Made by a program: the position numbers and the translations under genes
Part shown: piece by piece, positions 47,829 to 59,100 of the stretch
How the letters are laid out: every line of letters begins with the position of its first letter
How positions within the stretch are numbered: position 1 is the stretch's first letter
Assembly (NCBI RefSeq): GCF_000003855.2
Contig: NW_003101680.1
Location: forward strand, 2,355,095 to 2,419,094
DNA: 64,000 nucleotides
Source of the DNA: Blastomyces gilchristii SLH14081
Lineage: Eukaryota; Ascomycota; Eurotiomycetes; Onygenales; Ajellomycetaceae
Direction: 5' to 3'
Notes under the pieces: generated by a model
Told to the model about the DNA's origin: nothing
Databases searched by the model: none
What the model saw: the letters and a program-made list of their open reading frames with translations, nothing else

Positions 47829-48764
47829 CAATTATTAATAATTATGAACTTACAACTAACTAATATAAAAAGAAAAAAACTTTTTCTACTTATCATCTTT
47901 CTACTCTTTCTCATTCTTCTTATTATTCTTTATAATTTACTTCTCATTCTTCTTCTTCTTCTTCTTCTTCTTATCTGAGATGATAATCATCTCAAAATCT
48001 CTCTTCACTGTTCTCTCAGAGAAGGGTTCTCACTGCTTCCTCTTAGCCAGATCAATCTGTATCTCAAAATCTCACATTTTCTGATCTGCTGTCTCAGGTT
48101 TCACTTCAGCAGTAAGCAGATTAGTATGCTCAGAGAGTAGAGCTGTCTTCTCAATATTCTGAATCATAGAGCACATTCAAGACCTGAATAAGGCCTTAAT
48201 TTCCTTCTCTTCTGTCAGCTTCTGCTAATCAATTAGAGAACAGAAGTATTATTAAAAATTATTATCTCTCAATAAATAAAAAACTTATCAGTTTTAACTT
48301 CTTTATCTCTCACTTTAACACTCTCTTAATCTTCTTCTATTATCACTTATTTACAGTAACACTCTTCTTCTCTCTCTCTCTCTTTATCTTAATCTTAAAT
48401 CATTCTCAGAACTTCTTCTGATTTCATTACTACTGTATAAGACTCTTCACTGTCTTCTTCTTCAATCTCTCACAGACAGTGTTATTCACATTATTTCTAT
48501 ACTTAGTTCAGTCTAAATCTATCAGAAGTATTACTTAAAATTGTTATCATTCTACTCTCTTACAGAGTCTTTTCAAGGCATTATAATATATCTTACAATT
48601 TGTCTTCTCTCACTTGAATATCTTCTTCTTCTCTCTCTTCAATCTGTGACAGTACTCACGCGTCTTAATAATCTGCAGAATCACAGAATATTTAAAGAGA
48701 AATAACATAATTGATTTCAGTGAGTATTGAAGAGAGATAAAGACAGAAGAGGCAGTCAGAAATA

Positions 48765-48857
48765 ATATGATAATAATGATAATAATAATAATAATAATGA
48801 TAATAATAGTGATGATAGTAATGATGATGATAATAATAATGATAATAATAATAATGA
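48765..48857. repeat. AAT/GAT trinucleotide microsatellite
   Basis: Interspersed ATA, ATG and GAT triplets over about 90 bp inside the hAT element. Confidence 0.85.
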
Positions 48858-49956
48858 AAGAGAAAGTGCATTGAAATATATTACTAACTTATCAAATATA
48901 AAGAGACTTAAAGAAAATATTAACAGCTTTCAGTAATGTATAGAAACAGCTACAATGTTGTATAATAACATTATCTTCATTCAATACATACACTGTTAAT
49001 ATTCTTTATATGCAGTTATTATATAATCTGTATCAGAGATACATGCAGAAAACAGATCTTTATTACTAGAATAAATGATTGCAGCAATTCTCTGTTTTTA
49101 TATTATAAAGATAAGTTATTCTCATTTCTTTCTTCTCTCTTTTCTCTTCTTCAATCAATCACTAATTTCAAGCTGATATGAAAACTATTAAAACACTCTC
49201 AGAAACTCTCAAATTGAAGAGTATAGACTAATCAAATTTCAAATGCAGAAGAAATTAAATTATCTTCTATAGATTCAATTACTTATCTCTTCTCAAATAA
49301 AACAGCAGTTGCATTCCTTCCCTCCTCTCAATTAAACAAAACATGGCTCATGAAAAGCGAGTACCACATCAGATCATAATGATCAACACAACCTCAGCAC
49401 ACAGGGCTGCATATGCACAGTGTATGCTGAACTGAGAGACTGTGTGAGTTATGAACCAGCAGCAGCATCTCAGAAAGAGCTGTGCAGCATGAAAAAGCTG
49501 CAACTCTTGATCATATATGCAGAGAATGAATTATCATAGTAAGTATATATGTATTGAAGTAACACTTTTTAATAACACTCAGTCTCTGATATAATAAAAA
49601 TAGAGTCTCTTCATGAGATTCATTTCTATCAGAAGTCAGAGAATCTTATATTTCTTAAGATCATCTTCACACATCTTATTCATGAAATCAATGAAGAAAA
49701 TCATCAATTTCAGTGTTTTACTCTTGATATTATTCAAGTGGCAGCAGAGTTCATTCTGATCACACTTTTTAAATATATATTTTCTAATTATTCATATTTA
49801 TATAGATATATACTGATTATTTATTAGATAATATTAAGATAATAACTTATCACAGCTGTGTTACTCTCACTGTGAGAAATACACAGTTAATAATAAACAT
49901 TGTAAAGACTCTGAGAAGTGAGTATTTTAAGAGTGCTGCAGCTCTGTGATCTTGAT

Positions 49957-50150
49957 TTTTTTTTATTTTTATTTTTTATTTTTTTATTTTTCTTTTCTTT
50001 TTTTTTTTTTTTTCTTTCTCTTTCTTTCTCTTTTTTTCTTTCTCTTCTTTTTTTCTTTCTCTTTTTTTTTTTTTTATTGTGATTTTTTCTTATTGTTTTA
50101 TTTTTTATTTTTTTGTTATTTTTTATATTTTATATTTTTTTTTAATTAAA
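49957..50150. repeat. T-rich low-complexity tract
   Basis: Nearly 190 bp of T with sparse C and A; any open frame here (Phe/Leu/Ser only) is an artefact of composition. Confidence 0.9.
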
Positions 50151-50269
50151 ATGATATTGATTATAATCTGTGTTCAGAAAAGTAATAATATTTGATAACA
50201 CTCTCTGTTAAATTTTCAACAAATGAGTACTATGTTATGATATTATGTAAGTGAGAAATGATTTCATGA

Positions 50270-51318
50270 GGCCCGGTGGCGTAGTGGTTAACTACACTAC
50301 CATGAAGCCCCAATTAGCGGCCTTCCCCCCGGGGAATGAATGTCAAGAGGGGGCAGGTTTGAACCCTGCAAGGGCCATCTTAACCACAGCTTCCACTGTT
50401 AAGTCATAAAACAGTACCAGGGGCCCCCGGGTGCACTATAGTGAATCATTGTCAAGCTTAAGATGTCCATCCTGGGGGTCCCCGGGCGCTAATTCTCACT
50501 GATCTTAGGGTTAACAGCTCCCCAGGCGCTTCAAGTTAGATCAGTACTAGAGTGATTGAGGTCTAGAGTGCCCGCAGGATAGCAAATCATTGTCAAGCTT
50601 AACTGGCCAGGCCTCATCCCCCTCACTCTAGGCACTCACTTTCAGGGAATGAGATTTAAAAACTATCTGATTAGAACACCCTGGGCCTAGCAAGGACCTA
50701 GGTGAGACGAGGCCTAGGCGCCCTTAATAGGTGGTTAGTGCAAGCAAGATCATGACAGCCAATTGATAGGCTGGAATGCTGAGATTGACAGCTGGAAGAT
50801 TAGAGACTTAACTAGAATTGAGTAGCTCTGATGTTATTCTTAGTGAGGATCTCACTTATGAATAAGCTAGTTACAGAAGCTAGCTGGGTGGCGGCCCTTT
50901 AGAGAGAATGATAACCCCTGAAGCAGGCCTGAGAGAACAGAGACAGTGATTGATTATATAGAGTATTAAAATATGTATATAGCTTAAGATGTAAACTGCA
51001 GAGATCTTATTCTGTAACTCTCTTTACTATACTTATTTTCTTCTGTTCTTTTCTCTATCTATTTAATATATCTATCTTTAAGACTATATTCTCTTTTCTT
51101 TTGTCATAATACTTTCAAATGATTTCAAACTATCAGAAGGTGTTGAAATACTGTAATTTATAAACAGTTTTTGTATTCTAGGCTGGAATTTTCTGATTTT
51201 ACATATTTGAAATTGATAAATGTATAATAGTTAACTCTATAGATATAGGAAAAACTCTGAGAACTAAAGATTCTCAGGTAGATGTCATAGTCTCTGACTG
51301 CATACATCTATAATTGAA

Positions 51319-51349
<31 letters not shown>
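50270..51349 (+). mobile_element. tRNA-headed SINE with LINE-derived 3' tail (plus copy)
   Basis: Flanked by the 14-bp duplication AAATGATTTCATGA (50,256-50,269; 51,350-51,363). The head is tRNA-like: GGCCCGGTGGCGTAGTGGTT matches a pol III box A, GGTTTGAACCC (about 50,367) matches box B, and GGCCC/GGGCC can pair as an acceptor stem. The body (about 50,390-51,010) is GC-rich and unique to this family; it contains two copies of a CAAATCATTGTCAAGCTTAA-like segment (about 50,443 and 50,584). The last 335 bp (from about 51,016) match the LINE 3' UTR, ending in (AAT)n. It is long for a SINE (1,080 bp). This copy is only lightly mutated. Confidence 0.88.
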
Positions 51350-51353
<4 letters not shown>

Positions 51354-51607
51354 GATTTCATGATCTCATTTAATGTCATTTTCAATAATGAGATCAGAAT
51401 GAAAATGTAACTAAGAATTCAAACATATTCTTTATCTGAGACTAGATTTTTATTTGAAAAGTGAATCTGAAACCTTTAATATTTGAAATAACAGAATTTG
51501 AGATCACTGTGATAAATACAAATCATGATCAGAAGTAATGCTTTTAGGTGATATAACAACTGTAAAGTTTGATTCTGGTCTCAGACACGGTCACACGGGT
51601 CAGTCTA

Positions 51608-52857
51608 AGTAATTGTACTGAATAATCTTCTAGGAGTTTTACTGATCTGAGATATTAAACAGCATCAGATGTTTTATTTAAAACTATAACTATTATTCTT
51701 CTATCATTTTATAAAAGAACTGTAGAAAAGATCTACTGAAATCACTTAATATCTCTGATAGAATCTGATAAGATATAATAATTAACTTCACTGTTAATCT
51801 CTCTGAGAGTAAGAGTTATAGAAACATTTTAATCATTGTGAACTGACTGAGTAAAGATATAATATTAAAACCTTGTAATAAGATAAATACTGAATAAGTC
51901 ACTGAAGTCTTTCTACAGAGACTGTTCTATTGAATGCATGAATTACTGAGATCTATAGTCTTGAATTAGAGTCATTAATTTATAAGTACTCTCTGAACAA
52001 GAATCTGTCAAGTTCTTAAGATTATATACTGTTTATTAACTGTCTATTACTCTGAGACTGATGATGTATTAAAATAAATAATTCAGACTGTAAAGAACTA
52101 TCTGTATAAGTTCTGTAATTATTTACAGAATAATTAACATGATCTTCTTCTATACACAGAGATCACTATCAATGATTAAGATATCATTTTAACAGATATA
52201 AGCCTGTTCTTTCTTATACACAGTTATCATATAAAAGTGTTAAATCTTCTAGAGATTACACAGTTCATACTGAACTTCTGCAGTTCAATTCAGATCACTG
52301 ATAATATAGTAATAAAGCTCTGAGATATCTGTAACTGAGTAGAAGCCTTTATAATAAGTGTCAAATAAGATTAAGAAGATTGAATCAATATTTATCAAGA
52401 TTCTGCTGAGTAATATAAGATAGAAGATCTGATGTAATTGAATCTTAAGAATATACAGATTATACACTCATCTCATATACTAGATTATTATTATATTAAG
52501 AATAAAGTGATAGAAGTTCTAGACAGTCATAACTACTATCTTAACACATTATCAGAAATTCATAATATCTTTTATATAAGCTTACTCTGCTGTGTTATCA
52601 CTGATCTGTTTTCTTCTCAACTGACTTCTGACTGACAGTTATCAGAGATCATAGAAGAAGATAATGAACTTGAATAAGAGATTGAAGATATTCTTAATAA
52701 GAGATTATATAACTGCAGTTAGTAATATCTTGTAAAATAAGTTAACTATAATTATCTGATCTGAACTCTGAGCTTTATATTATCTGAGACAGCAGCTCTT
52801 AACTGATGAGAACTACACACTCATAATTCTATACTACTTCTGAAAAGAGAGAGTTAA
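51608..52857 (+). pseudogene. Gypsy-A copy 0, 3' part: integrase and chromodomain
   Basis: Collinear with 41,945-43,193. Shows LNLKNIQIIHSSHILD-like tether and a degraded chromodomain (about 52,660-52,800). The purine tract GAAAAGAGAGAG at about 52,841 precedes the LTR. More heavily mutated than copy 1 (TGCGGCCG in copy 1 is TATAACTG here). Confidence 0.8.
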
Positions 52858-53128
52858 TGTAGCAGAATACATCTGATCAATTATATAGACTATTTGTATT
52901 ACACTTCATAGATTTCACTGAAAGCTCTGATTCTCAGTCACTGATTCTCAGCTGAAAAATTCATGAAACTTCTATTTATTCACTCTGAAGCTTCACCGCG
53001 TATGTATATAAATATTCACTTCAATTGCTGATTTCTGTACTTTCTCTTTTTTCCTTCTCTAATGTTTTTCACTTTTGTATTATAAGATCTATATATTATA
53101 CCAATCTATTCAGCGTAGGCCTCTTACA
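52858..53128 (+). repeat. 3' LTR of Gypsy-A copy 0
   Basis: 271 bp, begins TGTAGCAGAATACATCTGAT and ends GCCTCTTACA. It abuts LINE 3' UTR sequence (AGATAGAAAAG), so copy 0 inserted into the LINE. Its partner 5' LTR is not in the window. Confidence 0.88.
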
Positions 53129-53226
53129 AGATAGAAAAGAATAGAAAAGAAAAAGTAAAGTAAAGAGAGACTATAATAAAATAACATCATTAAAAGATAG
53201 TATATAGCTGTTTTAATAAATTATAT

Positions 53227-56200
53227 CTAATCAATTTCCTTCTCTTCATATTCAGATATTTTTGAATTCAGTTATTTTCTTATAACTACTTGAGTTTCTG
53301 ATAGAAAGTCTATTAAGTATTTGATTTCTGTCTCAGTTGAGAATAAAAATCTTATATTTAATTAATTTAAATTATATATCTCTTTTAATCTGACTTTGAG
53401 ACTATTATATAATATATAGTGTATTATAATATACTTAGAATTTTCATTTATATTACAGAATGAGCATTCTATTGAATCAAATCTATCATCAAATCTTTGT
53501 ATATAAGATTTGAAATAATTATGTTCTAGTTTTAGCTGAATTATAGATGAGAAGATTTTCTTTTTATATTTAATTAAACAAGATTTTCACTTGAGTTTTG
53601 TTTTAAATCTTAAATAATATATACTCTTCTTTTATTTCTGCCAGCTTTCATTTCACTTATCTAAATAAGATTCTTTTATCTCTCTCTTTATAAAATATCA
53701 GAATATTATTTTTTGAATAGATCTGCTTAATTCTGAACTTTTTTTTACAGCTGAATCAGTTAATTCATTGTTATAAATATTCATATAAGCAGGAACTTAG
53801 TGTAGATAAATTATCAGTTTTAATAATCTTCTCTTTTAAATTTTTAAAACAGAGTTTAAAATCAGTTTAAGATTCATTTGATCATTATGAATCTGACTAT
53901 TTCTAAGTCTTTTTAAAGCAGCTTGACTATCAGAGAATATTCACATCTTTTCAAACTATTTTCTCTTTTATAAGATTTTATTTCAATGAGTTTGAAAGCT
54001 TTTACTATTATAAATAGTTCAGTATCAAAGACTTCAGATTCACAGTCTAAATTTCAGAAATCTGAGATAAAATTAATATTATCTTCAGTATAAGCAATGT
54101 CTGTATCTAATACATTCAAATTCTCATTTTTTGAGTTATCTGAGTAAATCAGAATAGAGTTTTTTATATTAATTGTAGAGATTCTCTTTAAATACTGTTC
54201 ATATTCTCTCTCTTTAGATAGTTCACTTATTTATAAGTCTATGAGAGATTCAAGCTTTTCTTTTCAGAGAGATATCTTCTCATGATCAACTTTTTCAACA
54301 TTTAATAAAGAAAATTAATTTTTAATCAGAGAATATAATCTGTATAATTGAGAGAGTATTATTTTCTTTGAAGAATTATTTTCATTTCAATCAAGAAATC
54401 TATTTCAATTCAGTTCATTTTCTAAGTTAATTAATGAAAATGAAGAAGAGACTCTTTCTCTAATTATATAATTTAAGCTCATCTTTATAACTCTCAGAGT
54501 ATAGTTCATACAGGTCTTTTCAAATCTAATAGTAGAAGAGAAAATTGAAGCTTCAATTTTCATTACTTTAATAGAAGATAATTTGAATACTCTCAGAATT
54601 CTTCTCAAAGCTCTGTTTTACAAACTTTGAAAGAGTTCAGTGAAATTTTCTTGATTATTTCATCAAACTTGAACTTTATAATCAGCTACTGAGATGATAC
54701 AGACTATATATAACTGTCTCATAGTCTGGAAGAATAGATCTCTCTCTGTATTTGATAGTCTGATTATGCTATTTAATAGTCTTTCTGCCTTAATAGTTCT
54801 TTATTGAATATGATATTTAAAATTCAACTTGAAGTTTAACCATACTTTTAATCATTTGACATTTAAACTGGGTTTGATCTCTCTATTTAAAAGAGTTAGA
54901 CATAGTTTTTTCTCATTGAATCTAGAAAAGAAATGAATTAACTCAGTTTTATTCATATTAAATTGAATTTGATTGATATCTACTCTAACAAAGATTTTCT
55001 TTGCTGCTTTTTCAATCACTTCTAAATTCTCTTTAATTGTTTTTAAACTGTAAACTAGATTAATATCATTTATATAACTTGAAGATCTTACTATTTTCAT
55101 ATCTCTATTCTTGAATAGATATGCAGTGTATATTGTAAATAAAATGAGTGAGATTGAAGATTCTTACAGTACTTCTATTTTTATCTTAATCTTATCTTAT
55201 TTCATTCTATTAAAGAATAGTTGTATGATTCTTTTAGATATAAAATAGTTAACTCATTTTATTAAAGAAAGTGACAGTTTTAATATCTTTAAAGTCTGAA
55301 TTCTTTTTGACTTTGAAACATAATTAAATACATTTTTTATATCAATAAAAACTGCAGTTGAGATCAGATTTTGATACTTTGCTATTTAAATATTATAAAG
55401 AACTGAGAGAGCAGTGTTAATTGCAAAGTATTGTTTTCTATCTTTTATTTATTCACTAAATAGAAGAGAATTATTAATAGAGCTTATAAAAGATAGTCTA
55501 GTAGCTATTATCTTTTCTAAAATCTTTTTCAGACAGTTTAATAGAGATATTACTCTATATAACTTAGAAATTAAAGCTTCTCTATTAGATTTTATAAGAA
55601 TTACTTCAGTAGCTTCTCTTCAGCATTCAGAATAATAATCATTTTTCAAGAGATTGAAAAAGAGATCAAAATATTCATTCTTTCAGTAGAAATATATATT
55701 TTGAATAATTAAGTGATTGATTAAATCAGACTCTGCAGCAGTTTTAATTGAACTTGAGAAGATAGCTGACTTTAATTCATCTTGTGTAAGTTCAGATCAT
55801 TCTCAGTCATTTTTATCAATATAGTTATAAAGTGATATATTCTCTTTCTATGAATCTGAATCTGATAAGTTTTGAAAGAGAATTCTTATAAAAGCTTGAT
55901 ATTTTTTCTTGAAAGAATTTACTTTTATAAGTCTTTTTTCAATTAGATTTTATAATATGAAGATTAGATCTATAATAGATTTCTGTTTCATATCTTTTCT
56001 AAAGAATATTTATTGATCAGACTTGTTAACTAGATCTATTGAATACTCAAAGATTTATTTAACTAGTTTATCTACTCTTACTGCTCTTTCACATTCTGAA
56101 TTTTATCAGAAATAATGAGCATTCAAATCTCCTGCAATTATAGAGCTTTTTAACACAGTTATGTTCAAAAATTCTCTATTAATTATTCAGATATTGTTAT

Positions 56201-56600
56201 TTTTCTTCAATGACTTTTCATTATAGATATTTATAAGCTGTATAGTATCAAACTCATTCTCTTTAACTATAATATCACGCACTAGAATATCAAAGTCAGA
56301 TATAATATTAAATCTTAAATTAAATTAATATCTTAATCTCTTTCTTTCATAGGTCACTACTCTTGACTTTTTCTCAGACTTTTAAGATAGAAAACAGTAA
56401 TAGCTTGAATAAGAAATAATATATTTTTACTTAGTATTAAAATTCAGTTTTTGAAGAAGTACAAAATCAACTTTGTATTCAAATATAATTTGAAGATAAG
56501 AATAAATACAATTTGAGTTTCTATTTACATTGTTTTGAATAAATATAATTTTTAAAGAGTTTTTAAACTTTTTTTATTGTTTTTGTTGTATATTTATACT
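53227..56600 (-). pseudogene. LINE ORF2: APE endonuclease, reverse transcriptase, RNase H-like, CCHC
   Basis: Readable motifs in minus-strand order: VNRNSNCIYSYLQIIFEYKV and QLINIYNE, IIAGDLNAHYF, then SIIDLIF (AP endonuclease, about 56,550-55,950); LISKLYRVISLLNCLKKILE, FIDIKNVFNYVSKSK and SSSYINDINLVYS (RT, about 55,620-55,030; catalytic box YxDD changed to YIND); an RNase H-like stretch (about 54,250-53,750); and the C-terminal EHxxxxC region near 53,450. Stop TAG at 53,229-53,227. An 82-codon frame survives at 55,100-54,852. Confidence 0.82.
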
Positions 56601-56849
56601 AAAAGAGATTGGAGATAGAGTGAGATCTAATCACTATTATCAGATAGTAGATTCTAACTATTTTAAAAAGTGAGAATCTTAACTACTTACATTCTATCTA
56701 GTTTATTATCAGAGTCATTTCTCAATTCTCTAATCTTAACAGATGTTTAAGAATTCAAATTCTATTTACATTTAGCTGAAGAATTGAAGTTTGAAGATTT
56801 AGATAGTTAAGAGTTTCTTTTTTTTAATCTTATAGTTGTAAATTTACTG

Positions 56850-57283
56850 ATTTGACTTTTCTCTTTAGTTTTAGATTTACTTTGAGCTTTATCTTTTCTT
56901 CAGTTCTTTTGACTTCTTAAAGTAAATATACATTCTTTTGAGCTAAATACATGTTTTTCTTTATAATTAAAGCATTTAAGCAGAGTATATTAATATATTG
57001 CATCTCTTTTTGAGCATGTTTCATATTTATACTTACTAGTTTTATAATCTCTAGTATAGAATGCACATTTTGAGTCTTTGAAATAAGAGATTGCAAAGTA
57101 TTCATATCTTTGATAGTTTGAATACTGTGTTTGAGCTTTGAGATTCATTCATGAGTCTTTGTATTTATAAACTCTCATTTTCAAATCTGTCACTCTTACT
57201 TCAGAGATTCTTGATTGTTTAAGTGCCTTTATATATACTAGAACAGAGGCATTTCTTCTGCTTTATCTGAACTCAATTGAATT
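56850..57283 (-). pseudogene. LINE ORF1 C-terminal part with zinc knuckles
   Basis: In one minus-strand frame at about 57,090-56,930 a set of Cys/His remains: CAFYTRDYKTSKYKYETCSK and CFNYKEKHVFSSKEC, which fit degraded CCHC knuckles of LINE Gag-like proteins (Cys to Tyr changes). The protein continues beyond the SINE insertion at 58,207 onwards. Confidence 0.6.
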
Positions 57284-57298
57284 TAGTTATAGAGACTC

Positions 57299-58191
57299 GC
57301 CCCGGTGGCTGAATAATTAATGCGGCGACTCAGTAGTGCCTTGGCGTGAGAAATCAAGACGCGTGGGTTCGAAACCCGCAGAGGATACATTAAATTCAGA
57401 ACTCAAGCACATCAGGTTTCTAATAAATACAGAGATGTATAAATTGCTTCAATGAATCACTCTATGTTTCTGAGCTGAGAAGTTATTATCATATGTATCT
57501 ATTTCTCACTTCTTTGTATTTTCCTATGTTCTTGTTATCTTGACTAGACTGGCCGCTGAAATCATGAATTTCACATTTGATTTCATTTGGTCTGATCTCA
57601 TACATTTCTTGATGTGAATCCCGCTAGGACTAATCATTAAAAAAACATACAAAGTGACTACATATCAGATCTCAAAATGAAATCATGACTTGAAAAAAAT
57701 GAGAAAGTGATCTTATTTGATTTCATTTAGTTCTATTCTTGATATAAAGTTACTATTTTTAAACATTTTAAGGTTTTTTTTAAACTATTTTTAATTTTTT
57801 AAAAAGTAATGCTTTTTGATAACACTTAAATAAGATTTAAAGTCATTTAAAGCAATAAAAATAATTTAAATTGAGAAGTAAAAATCATGATCTTATTTGA
57901 AAAATATAATAAGAGTAGATAGTAAGTCTCACTGAGATAGTATAAGACTACTACTTAATGTTAAAACTGTGTAATGAGATCAGTTGAATTGATAATAAGA
58001 CTATTAAATATTCTGATCCTGGTCTCAGACACAGTTACATAATTAGTCTAATCTTAACATAATCTTAATACCTGTATTTTCTTCTGTATAATCAACACTT
58101 GACCTGTATTTAACATCACGTAAGAACTCATCATAAGCTCCGCTTGTAGATGAGTATAATGAAAGAAGAAGAATAATAATAATAATAATAA
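57299..58191 (+). mobile_element. tRNA-Leu-like SINE, split by a non-autonomous hAT
   Basis: Flanked by a 15-bp duplication TAGTTATAGAGACTC (57,284-57,298; 58,192-58,206) inside LINE ORF1. The head GCCCCGGTGGCTGAATAATT resembles a mutated tRNA box A. GGCGA/GTGCC can form an anticodon stem around loop CTCAGTA (anticodon CAG, Leu), a long variable arm follows as in class II tRNAs, and GTGGGTTCGAAACCCGC is an intact T arm/box B (57,363-57,379). It ends in (AAT)n at 58,170-58,191. Without the 514 bp of hAT plus duplication it is about 380 bp. Confidence 0.82.
57545..58050. mobile_element. Non-autonomous hAT element (506 bp)
   Basis: Ends TAGACTGGCC...ATTAGTCTA with an 8-bp duplication ATCTTGAC / ATCTTAAC (57,537-57,544; 58,051-58,058; one G-to-A difference). 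Both ends match the 7.3-kb hAT: left subterminal CATGAATTTCACATTTGRTT and TCTCATACATTTCTTGA, right subterminal CTGGTCTCAGACAC. The interior codes for nothing. It is probably mobilised by a transposase of the 44,284-51,607 type. Confidence 0.85.
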
Positions 58192-58206
58192 TAGTTATAG
58201 AGACTC

Positions 58207-59100
58207 TTTTCTCAGTTGAATAGAATTGTATTCTTCTAATTTATTTTTAAGAAGTAGTATTTCTTTCTCACAGTTAAAAATTTCAACTGAAATATTATAA
58301 AGAATGAATTTATCTTACTTTTTATCTTTCTTAGATAGAATTATTGTGTTTAACAAAGATTCTATTACTAATTTTCAGAGATTCTCATTCTGAATGAGAA
58401 ATTCTGCACTGAATTCAGACATTGTAGTCAGAATAATGAAAGTTTCAAAGAATAATAACTTAATTGAAGTTCTAACTGATTTTTGAACTTCAATATCAGT
58501 TATTAACTAAGAAAAAAACTGCTAATTAATTTCATTTCTAATTCTGAAGATGAGATTTAAGTGTAGCTTGTTTCTCTATAAGATCTTCTGATTTAAAACT
58601 TTAAGAATAAGTCTTCTATTTCTGAAGATTTGAAAGTTTTTCTCTTTTTACATTTTTTTCTCTTCTTTTCTATGAACAGAAGTATAAGTAACATTCTTCT
58701 CAGTTTTCTCAGAATTTTAAACAGATTTTGAGATAGCAGGTTTAGAGACAGTAGATTCTGCTGCTTGAGCATATATTTTCTTCTGATTCAAAGAAGAAGA
58801 AGAGAAAGTAGATGATAAAGAGTCAGTAATTATACTAGAAGTTTTCAATATTTTTTAAACTGTGTTTTAAATTCCAAGTTTGAACTTGATCATCTCTTAT
58901 AGTTATCTAGTCTGAGTATGAAGAATTAACAGCACTTCTTCATTCTTCTTACTCAGATACTGTTTTTCAAGAATTTTACTTATTTTTTCAAGTGTCTGTA
59001 TTTCAAGAACTTATTATTTCTCTATTTCTTTCTTCTTTCTTCTCTTCAGAATTTTAATCTTAGAAATTGTATCTGAGAAAGTATCTTTTTTCACATTAAC
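58207..59100 (-). pseudogene. LINE ORF1, N-terminal part (degraded)
   Basis: Continues the LINE after the SINE target duplication. Minus-strand translation is Lys/Ser-rich with coiled-coil-like character and stops. The start of ORF1 cannot be fixed. Confidence 0.45.

Larger units (their letters stand above)
47850..50255. other. Unassigned interior of the hAT element
   Basis: No coding homology seen. Contains pyrimidine-rich stretches (47,880-48,650), an AAT/GAT microsatellite (48,765-48,857), a less mutated patch at about 49,310-49,520 and a T-rich tract at about 49,957-50,150. It could be further old insertions. Confidence 0.5.
44284..51607 (-). mobile_element. hAT-family DNA transposon (7.3 kb), with SINE insertion and assembly gap
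   Basis: Terminal inverted repeats TAGACTGGCC...GGTCAGTCTA and an 8-bp duplication AGTAATTG (44,276-44,283; 51,608-51,615) inside the integrase of Gypsy-A copy 0. The 8-bp TSD and TAG-type ends are hAT hallmarks, and a degraded hAT transposase is coded on the minus strand (separate entry). Inside are a 100-N gap (46,031-46,130), a 329-bp tandem duplication (47,171-47,828), microsatellites, a T-rich tract and a SINE (50,270-51,349). The size is large for hAT; about 1.1 kb is the SINE, and sequence between about 47,850 and 50,255 is unassigned. Confidence 0.85.
53129..59100 (-). mobile_element. Tad-like LINE (non-LTR retrotransposon), degraded
   Basis: Minus strand. ORF1 with zinc knuckles lies about 59,060-56,850, ORF2 with endonuclease, reverse transcriptase, RNase H-like and CCHC parts about 56,600-53,227. 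The 3' UTR starts but is cut by the LTR of Gypsy-A copy 0 at 53,128. A SINE (57,299-58,191) splits ORF1. The 5' end is uncertain; sequence up to about 60,500 may be 5' UTR. Dense stops mark it as dead. Confidence 0.82.

Noticed and set aside
48765..48857. Tandem short repeats as a possible CRISPR array
   Set aside because: It is a trinucleotide microsatellite without spacers, in a eukaryotic genome.
49946..50149. 67-codon Phe/Leu-rich membrane protein
   Set aside because: It is an artefact of a T-rich low-complexity tract.
50270..50380. Functional tRNA gene
   Set aside because: Box A and box B are present but the interval between them is too long and cannot fold into a standard anticodon arm; a SINE head explains it and a second copy exists.
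57299..57392. Functional tRNA-Leu gene
   Set aside because: Acceptor ends do not pair and box A is mutated; it sits at the start of an element with target duplications and an (AAT)n tail.
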